This document shows, one piece after another, positions 46,673 through 58,953 of a stretch of DNA of 64,000 nt; positions within the stretch are counted from its first letter, which is position 1, and the number at the start of each line of letters is the position of its first letter. Below the pieces are notes generated by a model. That model was not told the DNA's origin. It worked only from the letters and a program-made list of their open reading frames with translations, and ran no database searches. The stretch covers positions 3,782,001-3,846,000 of the forward strand of contig NZ_JALDST010000001.1 of assembly GCF_022747945.1 (NCBI RefSeq), written 5' to 3'. The position numbers and the translations under genes were made by a program. This stretch comes from Micromonospora sp. R77. Its GTDB lineage: Bacteria; Actinomycetota; Actinomycetes; Mycobacteriales; Micromonosporaceae.

Positions 46673-47428
46673 GTGACGACTCCACCGCCGCCGTACCCCG
46701 GCCAGCCCCATCCCTACGGGCCCGTCCCGCCGCCGAAGCCGCCGGGCTGGTTCCGTCGGCTGAGCCCGGGTGGGCGGACCGGGGTGATCCTCGGCGGCGT
46801 GCTCTCCGTCTTCCTGCTCTGCTGCTCGGGCCTGGCCGTGGTCGGCTCGTTCGGCGACGCCCCGCAGCAGCAGTCGGGCCGCCGGGCGGTGGCCGACGAG
46901 AACGTGCCGACCGCCGCCGCGCCCATCGTCGTCCCCAGCACCCCGGCGGAGACCACGCCGGTCCAGCCCGCGCCCACCACCGCATCGCCGACGCCGTCGC
47001 CGGTCCCGGTGGTGACGACCCGCACCGAGACCGAGACGAAGAAGATCGCGTACGCCGAACGCACCGTCAAGGACTCGTCCCTGACAGAGGGGAAGCGGGT
47101 CGTCCGGACCCGGGGTGTCGCCGGGGAACGCACGCTGACCTATCAGGTCACCCTCACCGACGGCGTGCCCACCGGCCGGCGGCTGGTGAAGTCGGTGGTG
47201 ACGAGGCAGCCGGTCACCCAGGTCGTCGCGGTGGGCACCAGGCGGGCGTCCTCGTCGGGGTCCTCCGGCTGCGACCCCAACTACACCCCCTGCGTGCCGA
47301 TCGCCAGCGACGTCGACTGCGCGGGCGGCAGCGGCAACGGCCCGGCGTACGTGAGCGGCCCGGTGCGGGTCATCGGCCGGGACATCTACGACCTGGACCG
47401 GGACGGCGACGGCACCGCCTGCGACTGA
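46673..47428 (+). CDS. Membrane-anchored G5 / Excalibur-like domain protein
   Basis: A 251-residue protein. It has a Pro-rich cytoplasmic N-terminus, one membrane helix (about 38-60), a Thr/Pro linker, a G5 domain (KKIAYAERTVKDSSLTEGKRVVRTRGVAGERTL..., about 122-190) and an Excalibur-like calcium motif at the end (DLDRDGDGTACD) with paired Cys. G5 domains bind glycans or metals in cell-wall proteins; the DxDxDG loop is a calcium-binding type. It is therefore probably a wall-associated protein. The GTG at 46673 has no clear ribosome site. A 14-bp hairpin separates it from convergent glpD. Confidence 0.87.
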   Translation: MTTPPPPYPGQPHPYGPVPPPKPPGWFRRLSPGGRTGVILGGVLSVFLLCCSGLAVVGSFGDAPQQQSGRRAVADENVPTAAAPIVVPSTPAETTPVQPAPTTASPTPSPVPVVTTRTETETKKIAYAERTVKDSSLTEGKRVVRTRGVAGERTLTYQVTLTDGVPTGRRLVKSVVTRQPVTQVVAVGTRRASSSGSSGCDPNYTPCVPIASDVDCAGGSGNGPAYVSGPVRVIGRDIYDLDRDGDGTACD

Positions 47429-47466
47429 CCACCCGCCCGGCAGGTCCCGGCCGGCTCCCGGCCGGT

Positions 47467-47498
47467 GGCGGATCCCGGCCGGTGGGCCGGGATCCGCC
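47467..47498. terminator. Bidirectional terminator, 14-bp stem
   Basis: GGCGGATCCCGGCC (47467-47480) is perfectly complementary to 47485-47498 around a GGTG loop. It sits between convergent stops 39 and 26 bases away. Confidence 0.85.
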
Positions 47499-47523
47499 GT
47501 GGACGGTCAGCCGTCGGGGGGCC

Positions 47524-49253
47524 TCAGGCGACGGGCCGCAGGCCGGGTGCCGGCAGGTCGGTCACCCGCACGTCGGGAGCACCGAGCCGGGCCGCGTCGG
47601 CGGTCTGGTCGTCCGGCTCCTGTTGCGACTGGCGTTCCGCCGCGACCCGGGCGTGGTAGTGCGCCACCTCCCGCTCGATGGTTTCGGCGTCCCAGCCGAG
47701 CACCGGCGCGACCAGCTCGGCCGCGGGCCGCGCCGACACCACCCCCCGGTCCTCCGTCTCGATCGAGATCCGGGTCCGGCGGGTCAGGATGTCCTCCAGG
47801 TGCAGGGCACCCTCGGCCCGCGCCGCGTAGTAGATCTCGACCTTCAGGTACGTCTCCGCCCCCGGCATCGGCTCGCCCAGCTCCGGCCGCTCGCGCACCA
47901 GGTCGAGCAGCTCGTTGCTCAGCGAGCCGTACCGCCCGAGCAGGTGCTCGATCCGGGCCACGTGCAGCCCGCTGGCGGCGGCCAGGTCGTGGCGCTGGTT
48001 GCGCGCCGCCAGGTAGCCGTCCGCGCCGACCAGCGGGAGGCGGTGGGTGCAGGACTCCGGCACCTTCACCGGCAGGCCGTGCACCGCCGCGTCGACCGCG
48101 TCCTTCGCCATCACCCGGTACGTCGTGTACTTACCCCCCGCCACCAGCACCAGGCCGGCCACCGGACTCACCACCGCGTGCTCCCGGGAGAGCTGGCTCG
48201 TCTCGTCCGACTCCCCGGCCAGCAGCGGGCGCAGCCCGGCGTAGACGCCGACGATGTCGTCGTGGGTGAGCTGGTTGGTCAGCAGCCGGTTGGCCTGGTC
48301 GAGCAGATAGTCGATGTCCGACCGGCTGGCGGCGGGATGGGCCCGGTCCAGCGACCAGTCCGTGTCCGTCGTCCCGATGATCCAGTGCGTGTCCCACGGG
48401 ATGATGAACAGCACGCTCTTCTCGGTGCGGCTGATGATGCCGGTGGAGGCGGTGATCCGGTCCCGGGGCACCACGATGTGCACGCCCTTGGAGGCCCGTA
48501 CGTGGAACTGGCCCCGGCCACCCACCATCTCCTGGATGTCGTCGGTCCAGACGCCGGCCGCGTTGATGGTCTGCCGGGCCCGGACGTCGAACTCGTCGCC
48601 GGTCTCCAGGTCCCGCACCCGCGCGCCGACCACCCGGTTGCCCTCGCGCAGGAAGCCGACGACCTGGGTGCTGGTGGTGCAGAGCGCGCCGTACTCGGCC
48701 GCGGTGCGGGCGATCATCATGGTGTGCCGGGCGTCGTCGACCTGCCCGTCGTAGTACTGGACCGCGCCCACCAGGGCGTCCTTGCGCAGCGACGGGAACT
48801 GCCGCAGCGCCTGCTTCTTGGTCAGGTGCCGGTGGGCCGGTACGCCGTGCCGGCCGCCCATCGTGTCGTACAGCAGCACACCGCTGCCGACGTACGGCCG
48901 CTCCCAGAACCGGTGCTGGAGCGGATAGAGGAACGGCACCGACCGGGCCAGGTGCGGCGCGAGCTGGTTCAGGATCAACGACCGTTCCCGCAGCGCCTCC
49001 CGGACCAGGCCGAAGTTGAGCTGCTCCAGATAGCGCAGCCCGCCGTGGATCAACTTGCTGGAGCGGCTGGACGTGCCGGAGGCGAAGTCCCGCGCCTCCA
49101 CCAGTCCGGTACGCAGGCCGCGGGTCACCGCGTCCAGGGCCGCTCCGGCGCCCACCACGCCGCCGCCGATGACGAGGACGTCGAGTTCCGTCTCCGTCAT
49201 CTCCCGCAGCGCCCGGGCACGATACGCGGGGTCGAGGTCGATCGCCTTGACGC

Positions 49254-49257
<4 letters not shown>
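47524..49257 (-). CDS. glpD: Glycerol-3-phosphate dehydrogenase (FAD)
   Basis: A 577-residue GlpD, a membrane-associated flavoenzyme that oxidises glycerol-3-phosphate to dihydroxyacetone phosphate and passes electrons to quinone. FAD motif [22 protein letters not shown] is at about 26-47, then [18 protein letters not shown], the domain with [17 protein letters not shown], and the C-terminal helical domain. Length is normal. The ATG at 49257 overlaps the glpK stop as ATGA; the start at 49305 would lie inside glpK. It is last in glpF-glpK-glpD. Confidence 0.96.
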
Positions 49258-50771
<1,514 letters not shown>

Positions 50772-50814
50772 TGGTCACGCTCCTGCTCGATGGGGTGGTG
50801 TGGGGGTGTGGTCG

Positions 50815-51666
50815 TCACGGGTGGGCGACGGCGGTGGGCCGGGTACGCGGTTCGTCGGTGGGGATCCGGCCGGGCTCCGACTGCTCCTGTTCCGCCGGCA
50901 GGAACCGCTCGATGAGGGCGATGTAGGCACCGGCGCCCAGCACGCCGCCGACCAGCGGACCGATGATCGGCACCCAGAAGTACAACGCACCGTTCTGGTC
51001 CTGGAAAGCCGTGCCGTAGCCGGTGAGGAAGGACGCCAGGCGGGGGCCGAAGTCGCGGGCCGGATTGATCGCGTAACCGGCGTTGGTGCCCCACGCCATG
51101 CCGATGGCGACCACGATGAGGCCGACGATGAACGGTGCCAGCCAGGCGACCGGGGCGTTGTTGCGCGGGTCGGTCACCGCCATGATCAGGAAGAGCAGGA
51201 TCGCCGTGCCGACCACCTGGTCCAGCAGCGCGGTGCCCAGGCCGACGTTGAGCGCGCCGTTGCCCGGCAGGGTGGAGAAGATGCCCTGGGTGGCGATGGT
51301 GTGTCCCGGGTCCACGGCGGCGATGGCCTCGCTGTAGACCCAGCGCACCAGCAGCGCGGCGACGAACGCGCCGGCGGTCTGGGCGAGGGCGAACGGCAGC
51401 ACCTTGCGCCACTCGAACCGGCGGAAGACCGCCAGCGCCAGGGTGACCGCCGGGTTGAGGTGGGCGCCGCTGATCCGGGCCGCGGTGTACACGCCGAGCA
51501 CCACGCCGAGCCCCCAGGCCCAGGCGATGGAGTCGTGGTCGCCGAGCGCGCCCTTGCCGGTGACGACCTGGGCGACGACGCCGACGCCGAAGAGAATGAG
51601 GATCATCGTGCCGACGAACTCCGCTACCAGTTCGCCGACGAGTGTGCGCCTCCCGAGAATGCTCAT
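50815..51666 (-). CDS. glpF: Glycerol facilitator (aquaglyceroporin)
   Basis: A 283-residue MIP-family channel with six membrane helices and the two half-helix motifs SGAHLNPAVT and GYAINPARDFGPR. The Asp after the second NPA is characteristic of glycerol-conducting members. It lets glycerol into the cell, where GlpK traps it. ATG 51666 has GGAG 6 bases upstream. It is the first gene of the leftward glp operon, and its promoter lies beside the palindromic operator. Confidence 0.95.
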   Translation of the reverse strand: MSILGRRTLVGELVAEFVGTMILILFGVGVVAQVVTGKGALGDHDSIAWAWGLGVVLGVYTAARISGAHLNPAVTLALAVFRRFEWRKVLPFALAQTAGAFVAALLVRWVYSEAIAAVDPGHTIATQGIFSTLPGNGALNVGLGTALLDQVVGTAILLFLIMAVTDPRNNAPVAWLAPFIVGLIVVAIGMAWGTNAGYAINPARDFGPRLASFLTGYGTAFQDQNGALYFWVPIIGPLVGGVLGAGAYIALIERFLPAEQEQSEPGRIPTDEPRTRPTAVAHP

Positions 51667-51746
51667 GTCCCGCTCCTGCCTGCTGAGGGTGGTGGCTGGT
51701 CTGGCTGGGAGCGTACGAAGGCTGTGACCAGGGCAACAACGAAACC

Positions 51747-51790
51747 CGTTCGGCATCGTCGAACGCCGTGGCGTTTGACAATGCCGAACG
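51747..51790. promoter_or_regulatory. 44-bp palindromic IclR operator between glpF and iclR
   Basis: The outer arms CGTTCGGCAT (51747-51756) and ATGCCGAACG (51781-51790) are perfect. The inner arms GTCGAACGCC and GGCGTTTGAC flank a GT centre and differ by one pair. Each half is itself a 17-base pseudo-palindrome (GTTCG-N7-CGAAC and GTTTG-N7-CGAAC), so two dimers can bind side by side. TTGACA (51775-51780) with TACGGT (51796-51801) is the likely iclR promoter, its -35 inside the operator, predicting autorepression. The leftward glp promoter should also lie here. Confidence 0.85.
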
Positions 51791-51808
51791 CGGGGTACGG
51801 TCGCCCCC

Positions 51809-52575
51809 ATGCCGGGCCCGGTGCAGTCCGTGGAGCGAGCGGCCGCGATCCTGCGGCTGCTGGCCGCCGAGCCCGAACCGCTCACGCTGGCCGAGATCAC
51901 CGCCTCGCTGGGGCTCGCCAAGCCCACCACGCACGGCCTGCTGCGCACCCTGCGCGAGGTGGGCTTCGTGGAACAGGACGCCGGCAGCGGGCACTATCTG
52001 CTCGCGGCGGACTTCCTCCACCTCGGCCTGACCCACCTCGACCCGAACGAACTGCGCTCGCGCGCCCTGAACTGGACCGACGCGCTGGCCGCCCGGACCG
52101 GCGAGGCGGCCCGGGTCGCCGCGTACCGCGACGGTGCGGCGGTGATCGTCCACCACGTCTTCGGCCTGCACGACCGGAGCCAGCGGGCCGACACCATTGG
52201 CCGGCTCCCGCTGCACGCCTCCGCCCTCGGCAAGGTGCTGCTGGCCTTCGACCCGGGGGCGGCGCGCAGCATCGTCGGCCGGCCGCTGGAGAGCCTGACC
52301 TACCGGACGGTGACCGACCGGCCGACGCTGCTGCGTCAGCTCGCTGACATCCGCGACACCGGGTGGGCCGCCGCGGTGGAAGAGGCGGAACCGGAGACCG
52401 CGGGGATCGCCGCGCCGATCCGCGACCGGGGTGGCTACGTCGTCGCGGCCGTCGGCATCGCCGGCCCGGTGGACGCCATCTGTGACAGCCGATACCGACC
52501 CCGGGTCGGCCTCGCCAACGAGGTCGTCCGGGCCGCCCGGTCGATATCCAGGGAGTTCGGGCACGGGAGAGGCTG

Positions 52576-52576
<1 letters not shown>
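51809..52576 (+). CDS. IclR family regulator of glycerol genes
   Basis: A 255-residue IclR protein. The winged helix spans about 6-65 (SVERAAAILRLLAAEPEPLTLAEITASLGLAKPTTHGLLRTL); the effector domain follows with LPLHASALGKVLLAF and GWAAAVEEAEPETAGIAAPI. Position between glpFKD and a second glpK parallels GylR of streptomycetes, which represses glycerol genes and responds to glycerol-3-phosphate (known for GylR, inferred here). ATG 51809 is 7 bases after TACGGT, so the transcript is probably leaderless. Its stop overlaps the next ATG. Confidence 0.94.
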
Positions 52577-54090
<1,514 letters not shown>

Positions 54091-54227
54091 CGTGACGGGC
54101 CCCGGTTGACGCCCTTGCAGCGGGCGACGGCCGGGGACCACCGGCAACTTTCCTTCCCGAACCGCTGAACCGGGCAGCGCTCCCACGCCGTACCAGGCGA
54201 CACAGCGTGCGGACGACGGGAGATGCG

Positions 54228-54578
54228 GTGAAGGTGCAGCGGAAACACGTGCTGGCGGCCGGGGTGGCGGTGGTCGCGACGGCGGTGGTGGCGGTCGGAA
54301 CCGGCTTCGGCTTCGCCGACACCACCCCGGTCCGGCAGAGCGCCTGCCCGGGCGCGGTCACGTTCTCGGCCGAGGGTGGCGCGCCGGCCGCCACCAGCGA
54401 CCGGTTCCCGGTCGGCACTCGGCTGCGGGTGACGAACCTGGACAACGGCCGGGTGGCGACGGTATCGGTGACCGGCCCGTCGGGCAGTTGCGTGCTGCTC
54501 AACGCCGCCGCCATGGAGTTGGTCCGCGAGCCGGGGAAGAACGTGGTCCGCCGCAACGTGGTCGAGGTGCTGCGCTGA
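54228..54578 (+). CDS. Small exported protein with degenerate RlpA-like barrel
   Basis: A 116-residue protein. A signal peptide (KHVLAAGVAVVATAVVAVGTGFGFA, about 5-30) precedes a domain reading RFPVGTRLRVTNLDNGRVATVSVTGPSGSC and then NAAAMELVREPGKNVVRRNVVEVL. This resembles the double-psi beta-barrel of RlpA-type proteins (xTNLxNGRxVxVxVxDRGP...), but the catalytic-type Asp-Arg is replaced by Thr-Gly. Two Cys could form a disulfide. GTG 54228 with GGGAG 5 bases upstream. Function unknown, probably wall-associated. Confidence 0.78.
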   Translation: MKVQRKHVLAAGVAVVATAVVAVGTGFGFADTTPVRQSACPGAVTFSAEGGAPAATSDRFPVGTRLRVTNLDNGRVATVSVTGPSGSCVLLNAAAMELVREPGKNVVRRNVVEVLR

Positions 54579-54583
54579 GTGGG

Positions 54584-54636
54584 GTGGCACACCACGGGCG
54601 GGTTCCTGGGGGGAAATGTGGCCCGTGGTGTGCCAC
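54584..54636. terminator. Bidirectional terminator, 16-bp stem
   Basis: GTGGCACACCACGGGC (54584-54599) and 54621-54636 are perfect reverse complements separated by 21 bases. They lie between the convergent RlpA-like gene and gabT. Confidence 0.85.
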
Positions 54637-54656
54637 GAACAGGTGGCTGACCGGGG

Positions 54657-55928
54657 TCAGCCGAAGGCGGCGTCCAGGATGTCCAGGCCGCGGGCCAGCT
54701 CGTCGTCGGAGATGACGAGCGGAGGCAGGAAGCGCAGCACGTTGCCGTACGTGCCGCAGGTGAGGGTGAGCAGGCCGGCGGCGTGGCAGGCCGCCGAGAC
54801 CGCCGCCGCGGCGGCCGGGTCCGGGGTCAGGGTGCCCGGCCGGACCAGCTCGACGGCGAGCATCGCGCCCCGGCCGCGTACCTCGGCGATCCGGGGGTCA
54901 CGGGCGGCGATCGCGCGCAGCCGGTCACCCATCACCTGGCCGATCCGCCGGGCGGCGGCGGCCAGGTCCAGCTCGTGCATGGTCTCGATCGCGGCGAGCG
55001 CGGCGGCGCAGGCGATCGGGTTACCGCCGTAGGTGCCGCCGAGGCCGCCGACGTGCACCGCGTCCATCAGCTCCGCCCGGCCGGTCACCGCCGCCAGGGG
55101 CAGCCCACCGGCGATGCCCTTGGCCAGGGTGACCAGGTCCGGTTCGACGCCCTCGTGCTGGCAGGCGAACCAGTCGCCGGTCCGGCAGAACCCGGTCTGG
55201 ATCTCGTCGGCGACGAACACCACCCCGGCCGCCGTCGCCCACTCCCGCAGCGCCGGCAGGAACCCCTCGGCGGGTACGACGAAACCGCCCTCGCCCTGGA
55301 TCGGCTCGATCAGCAGCGCCGCCACGTTCTCCGCGCCGACCTGCTTCTCGATCATCTCCACCGCCCGGGCGGCGGCCTCCGCCCCGGAGAGCCCGCCGTC
55401 GCGCAGCGGGTACGACATCGGCACCCGGTAGACCTCCCCGGCGAAGGGCCCGAACCGGTGCTTGTACGGCATGTTCTTCGCCGTCAACGCCATGGTCAGG
55501 TTGGTCCGACCGTGGTATGCGTGGTCGAAGACCACCACCGCCGGCCGCCCGGTCGCGTGCCGGGCGATCTTGACGGCGTTCTCCACCGCCTCCGCGCCGG
55601 AGTTGAACAGCGCCGACCGCTTCTCGAAGTTCCCCGGGGTCAGCGCGTTGAGCTGCTCGCACACCGCCACGTACGACTCGTAGGGGGCGACCATGAAGCA
55701 GGTGTGGGTGAAGCGCTCGACCTGCGCCTTGACCGCCTCGACCACCCGGGGCGCGGAGTTGCCCACGTTGGTGACCGCGATGCCGGCGGCGAAGTCGATC
55801 CACTCCCGTCCCTCGACGTCGACGATCGTGCCGCCGCCCGCGCGCTCCACGTACGCCGAGATGGTGCTCCCGACGCCGCGCGCGACCGCGGCCCCCCGCC
55901 GCTTGTGCAGTTCCTCGCTCGACCCCAT
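54657..55928 (-). CDS. gabT: 4-aminobutyrate aminotransferase
   Basis: A 423-residue class III PLP transaminase converting GABA and 2-oxoglutarate to succinate semialdehyde and glutamate. Motifs: GIAVTNVGNSAPRVVEAV, FNSGAEAVENAVKIAR, the cofactor region LVTLAKGIAGGLPLAAVTG with the Schiff-base Lys, and GGTYGGNPIACAAALAAI. These match GabT rather than ornithine transaminases. It follows the aldehyde dehydrogenase by 3 bases, so the two are one operon taking 4-aminobutanal to GABA and on. Confidence 0.93.
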   Translation of the reverse strand: MGSSEELHKRRGAAVARGVGSTISAYVERAGGGTIVDVEGREWIDFAAGIAVTNVGNSAPRVVEAVKAQVERFTHTCFMVAPYESYVAVCEQLNALTPGNFEKRSALFNSGAEAVENAVKIARHATGRPAVVVFDHAYHGRTNLTMALTAKNMPYKHRFGPFAGEVYRVPMSYPLRDGGLSGAEAAARAVEMIEKQVGAENVAALLIEPIQGEGGFVVPAEGFLPALREWATAAGVVFVADEIQTGFCRTGDWFACQHEGVEPDLVTLAKGIAGGLPLAAVTGRAELMDAVHVGGLGGTYGGNPIACAAALAAIETMHELDLAAAARRIGQVMGDRLRAIAARDPRIAEVRGRGAMLAVELVRPGTLTPDPAAAAAVSAACHAAGLLTLTCGTYGNVLRFLPPLVISDDELARGLDILDAAFG

Positions 55929-55931
55929 TCG

Positions 55932-57368
55932 TCAGCCCTCGATGTTGTGCATGACGTGCTTGATCCGGGTGTAGTCCTCCAGGCTGTAGACCGAGAGGTC
56001 CTTGCCGTGGCCGGAGTGCTTGAAGCCGCCGTGCGGCATCTCCGAGACGAACGGGATGTGCGTGTTCACCCAGACGCAGCCGAAGTCCAGCCGGCGGGTC
56101 ATCCGCATCGCCCGGCCGTGGTCCTTCGTCCAGACCGACGCGGACAGCCCGTAGTCGACGCCGTTCGCCCAGCGCACCGCCTCGTCCTCGTCGGAGAAGC
56201 GCTGCACCGTGATGACCGGCCCGAACACCTCGTCCCGGATGATCTCGTCGGCCTGCCGGACGCCGGAGACCACGGTCGGGGAATAGAAGTAGCCGCGGTC
56301 GCCGACCTGCGCCCCGCCGGTCTCCACGTTCGCGTGGTCGGGGAGCCGGTCCACGAAGCCGCGTACCCGGGCCAGCTGGTTGGCGTTGTTCAGCGGGCCG
56401 TAGAGGACGTCCTCGTCGTCCGGCGCGCCGGTCCTGGTGTTCCGGGCCTGCTCGGCGAGGGCCGCCACGAAGTCGTCGTGGATGCCCGGACCGGCCAGCA
56501 CCCGGGTCGCGGCCGTGCAGTCCTGGCCGGCGTTGAAGTAGCCGCCCACCGCGATCGCCTCGGCCGCCGCCGCGACGTCCGCGTCGTCGAAGATCACCAC
56601 CGGGGCCTTGCCGCCCAGCTCCAGGTGGGTGCGCTTCAGGTCGGGGGCGGCGGCGGAGGCCACCTCCATGCCCGCGCGGGTCGAGCCCGTGATCGACACC
56701 AGCTGCGGGGTCGGGTGCGACACCAGGGTACGACCGGTGTCCCGGTCGCCGCAGACCACGTTGAACACGCCCGGCGGGAAGAACTCCGACGCGATCTCGG
56801 CCAGCAGCAGCGTCGACACCGGCGTGGTGTCCGACGGCTTCAGCACCACCGTGTTGCCGGCCGCGAGCGCCGGGGCGATCTTCCAGACCGCCATCATCAG
56901 CGGGTAGTTCCAGGGCGTCACCTGCGCACACACCCCGATCGGCTCCCGCCGCACGTACGACGTGTGGCCCGCCATGTACTCACCGGCGGAACGCCCCTCC
57001 AGCAGGCGGGCGGCGCCGGCGAAGAAGCGGAACTGGTCCACCGCCGGCGGCAGCTCCTCGTCGGCGGTGAGCTGCCGGGGCTTGCCGGTGTTGCGTACCT
57101 CCGCGTCGACCAGTTCGGCCGCCCGGGACTCCACCGCGTCGGCGAGTTTGAGCAGCGCCTTCTGCCGCTCGCCCGGGGTGGTGTCCCGCCAGCTCTCGAA
57201 GGCGGTGGCGGCGGCCCGCATCGCCGCGTCCACGTCCGCCACCCCGGAGACCGGCGCCTGGGCGAACACCTCACCGGTGCACGGGTCGATCAGGTCGGCG
57301 TACCCGCCGTCCACCGGGTCGACGTACGCGCCGTCGACGAAGTTGCGCAGCTGCTGCTGGTCGCTCAT
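55932..57368 (-). CDS. Gamma-aminobutyraldehyde-type aldehyde dehydrogenase
   Basis: A 478-residue ALDH. It shows TPWNYPLMMAVWKIAPALAAGN, the catalytic Glu in LELGGKAP and the catalytic Cys in GYFNAGQDCTAATR. The DCTA tetrad and the C-terminal KHSGHGKDLSVYSLEDYTRIKHVM are typical of aminobutyraldehyde and betaine aldehyde dehydrogenases. Upstream of gabT, oxidation of 4-aminobutanal to GABA is the natural role. It starts with ATG 57368; the promoter should be in the AT-richer region 57400-57480 shared with the divergent aldehyde dehydrogenase. Confidence 0.93.
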   Translation of the reverse strand: MSDQQQLRNFVDGAYVDPVDGGYADLIDPCTGEVFAQAPVSGVADVDAAMRAAATAFESWRDTTPGERQKALLKLADAVESRAAELVDAEVRNTGKPRQLTADEELPPAVDQFRFFAGAARLLEGRSAGEYMAGHTSYVRREPIGVCAQVTPWNYPLMMAVWKIAPALAAGNTVVLKPSDTTPVSTLLLAEIASEFFPPGVFNVVCGDRDTGRTLVSHPTPQLVSITGSTRAGMEVASAAAPDLKRTHLELGGKAPVVIFDDADVAAAAEAIAVGGYFNAGQDCTAATRVLAGPGIHDDFVAALAEQARNTRTGAPDDEDVLYGPLNNANQLARVRGFVDRLPDHANVETGGAQVGDRGYFYSPTVVSGVRQADEIIRDEVFGPVITVQRFSDEDEAVRWANGVDYGLSASVWTKDHGRAMRMTRRLDFGCVWVNTHIPFVSEMPHGGFKHSGHGKDLSVYSLEDYTRIKHVMHNIEG

Positions 57369-57510
57369 CAGATGTCTCCGAGGGGTGGCCGAGGGTGAGG
57401 TGAGCGGAGGTTATCGCAATCTGACTGCCATCTTGGCTACTGAATTCGCGGCCCACAAGCCCTTGAGCAACTGTTTCCGCGCGGGCTCGACTCGTCTACG
57501 CTGCCGAGGT

Positions 57511-58950
57511 GTGGAGCCCAGAGCCTTCTTCGTCGCCGGTCGCCCCGTTCACGGCGAGGGCGAACTGACCGTCACTCACCCGTACGACGGCCGGACGGTG
57601 GGGCGTACCACGCTCGCCACGCCCGACCAGGTCGAGGCCGCCGTCGCGGCAGCGGCCGGCGTGGCGGCCCAGGCCGCGGCCCTGCCCGCGCACGCCCGCG
57701 CGGCCGCCCTCGACCACGTCTCCCGGCGGCTCGCCGAACGGGCCGACGAGGTCGCGGCGCTGATCACCGCCGAGAACGGCAAGCCGGTCAAGTGGGCCAA
57801 CGCCGAGGTGGGACGGGCCGTCTCCACGTTCCGCTGGGCGGCCGAGGAGGCCCGGCGCTTCTCCGGCGAGCTGCAACGCCTCGACACCGACCCGACCGCG
57901 ACCGGGCGGATCGCCCTGGTCCGCCGGGTGCCGCGCGGCCCGGTGCTCGGGATCGCCCCGTTCAACTTCCCGCTCAACCTGGTGGCGCACAAGGTCGCCC
58001 CGGCCATCGCCGTCGGCGCGCCGATCATCGTCAAGCCGGCCCCCGCCACCCCGCTCTCCGCGCTGCTGCTCGGCGAACTCCTCGCCGAGACCGAACTGCC
58101 CGAGGGCATGGTCTCGGTGCTGCCGCTACCCAACGAACGCGCCGCCGAGCTCGTCGCCGACCCCCGGCTGCCGGTGGTGTCGTTCACCGGCTCCGGGCCG
58201 GTCGGCGCGGCCATCCGCCGGGCCGCCCCGGAGAAGCACGTCACCCTGGAACTCGGCGGCAACGCGGCGGCGGTGATCTGCGAGGACTGGAACACCGACG
58301 AGGACCTGACCTTCGCTGCCCACCGGATCGCCACCTTCGCCAACTACCAGGCCGGCCAGTCCTGCATCGCGGTGCAGCGCGTCCTGGTGCACGAGTGGCT
58401 CCATGACGGCTTCCTGCCCCGGCTGGTCGCCTCCGTCGAGGCGCTGCGCACCGGCGACCCCACCGACCCGCTGACCGACGTCGGGCCGCTGGTCTCCGAG
58501 GATGCCGCCCGGCGCGTCGAGGAGTGGGTGGACGAGGCCGTCGCCGCCGGAGCCACCATCGAGGTGGGCGGCCGGCGGGACGGCGCGACCTATCCACCCA
58601 CCGTGCTCTCCGGGGTGCCGGCGGACGCGAAGGTCTGCACCGAGGAGGTGTTCGGGCCGGTGCTGGTGGTCGGGCCCGTCGAGAGCGACCAGGCCGCGTT
58701 CGCCGCCGTCAACGACTCGGCGTACGGGCTGCAGGCGGGCGTCTTCACCCACCGCCTCGACGTCGCCTTCGCCGCGTCGCGCTCGCTGGAGGTCGGTGGG
58801 GTGATCGTCGGTGACGTGCCGTCGTACCGGGCCGACCAGATGCCGTACGGCGGGGTGAAGGGGAGCGGGGTCGGCCGGGAAGGGCTGCGCAGCGCGATGG
58901 ACGACTACACGGAGGCGCGCGTCATGGTCCTGACCGGAGTGGCGCTGTAA
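57511..58950 (+). CDS. Aldehyde dehydrogenase family protein
   Basis: A 479-residue ALDH: GIAPFNFPLNLVAHKVAPAI, catalytic Glu in LELGGNAA and Cys in ANYQAGQSCIAVQR. The pattern is closer to lactaldehyde, phosphonoacetaldehyde or NADP-dependent members than to betaine aldehyde dehydrogenases. Beside gabT it could be the succinate semialdehyde dehydrogenase that completes the GABA shunt, but this is inference. GTG 57511 lies 9 bases after TACGCT and has no ribosome site. Confidence 0.9.
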   Translation: MEPRAFFVAGRPVHGEGELTVTHPYDGRTVGRTTLATPDQVEAAVAAAAGVAAQAAALPAHARAAALDHVSRRLAERADEVAALITAENGKPVKWANAEVGRAVSTFRWAAEEARRFSGELQRLDTDPTATGRIALVRRVPRGPVLGIAPFNFPLNLVAHKVAPAIAVGAPIIVKPAPATPLSALLLGELLAETELPEGMVSVLPLPNERAAELVADPRLPVVSFTGSGPVGAAIRRAAPEKHVTLELGGNAAAVICEDWNTDEDLTFAAHRIATFANYQAGQSCIAVQRVLVHEWLHDGFLPRLVASVEALRTGDPTDPLTDVGPLVSEDAARRVEEWVDEAVAAGATIEVGGRRDGATYPPTVLSGVPADAKVCTEEVFGPVLVVGPVESDQAAFAAVNDSAYGLQAGVFTHRLDVAFAASRSLEVGGVIVGDVPSYRADQMPYGGVKGSGVGREGLRSAMDDYTEARVMVLTGVAL

Positions 58951-58953
58951 CCG

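Noticed and set aside
54584..54636. Attachment site or small RNA at the long hairpin
   Set aside because: No integrase, tRNA or promoter nearby; its place between convergent stops fits a terminator.
57400..57480. Lrp-type GGAATC site in the gabT/ALDH divergent region
   Set aside because: Only unrelated AT-rich strings (such as GAATTC) are present; the GCAACGGAATC core is absent.
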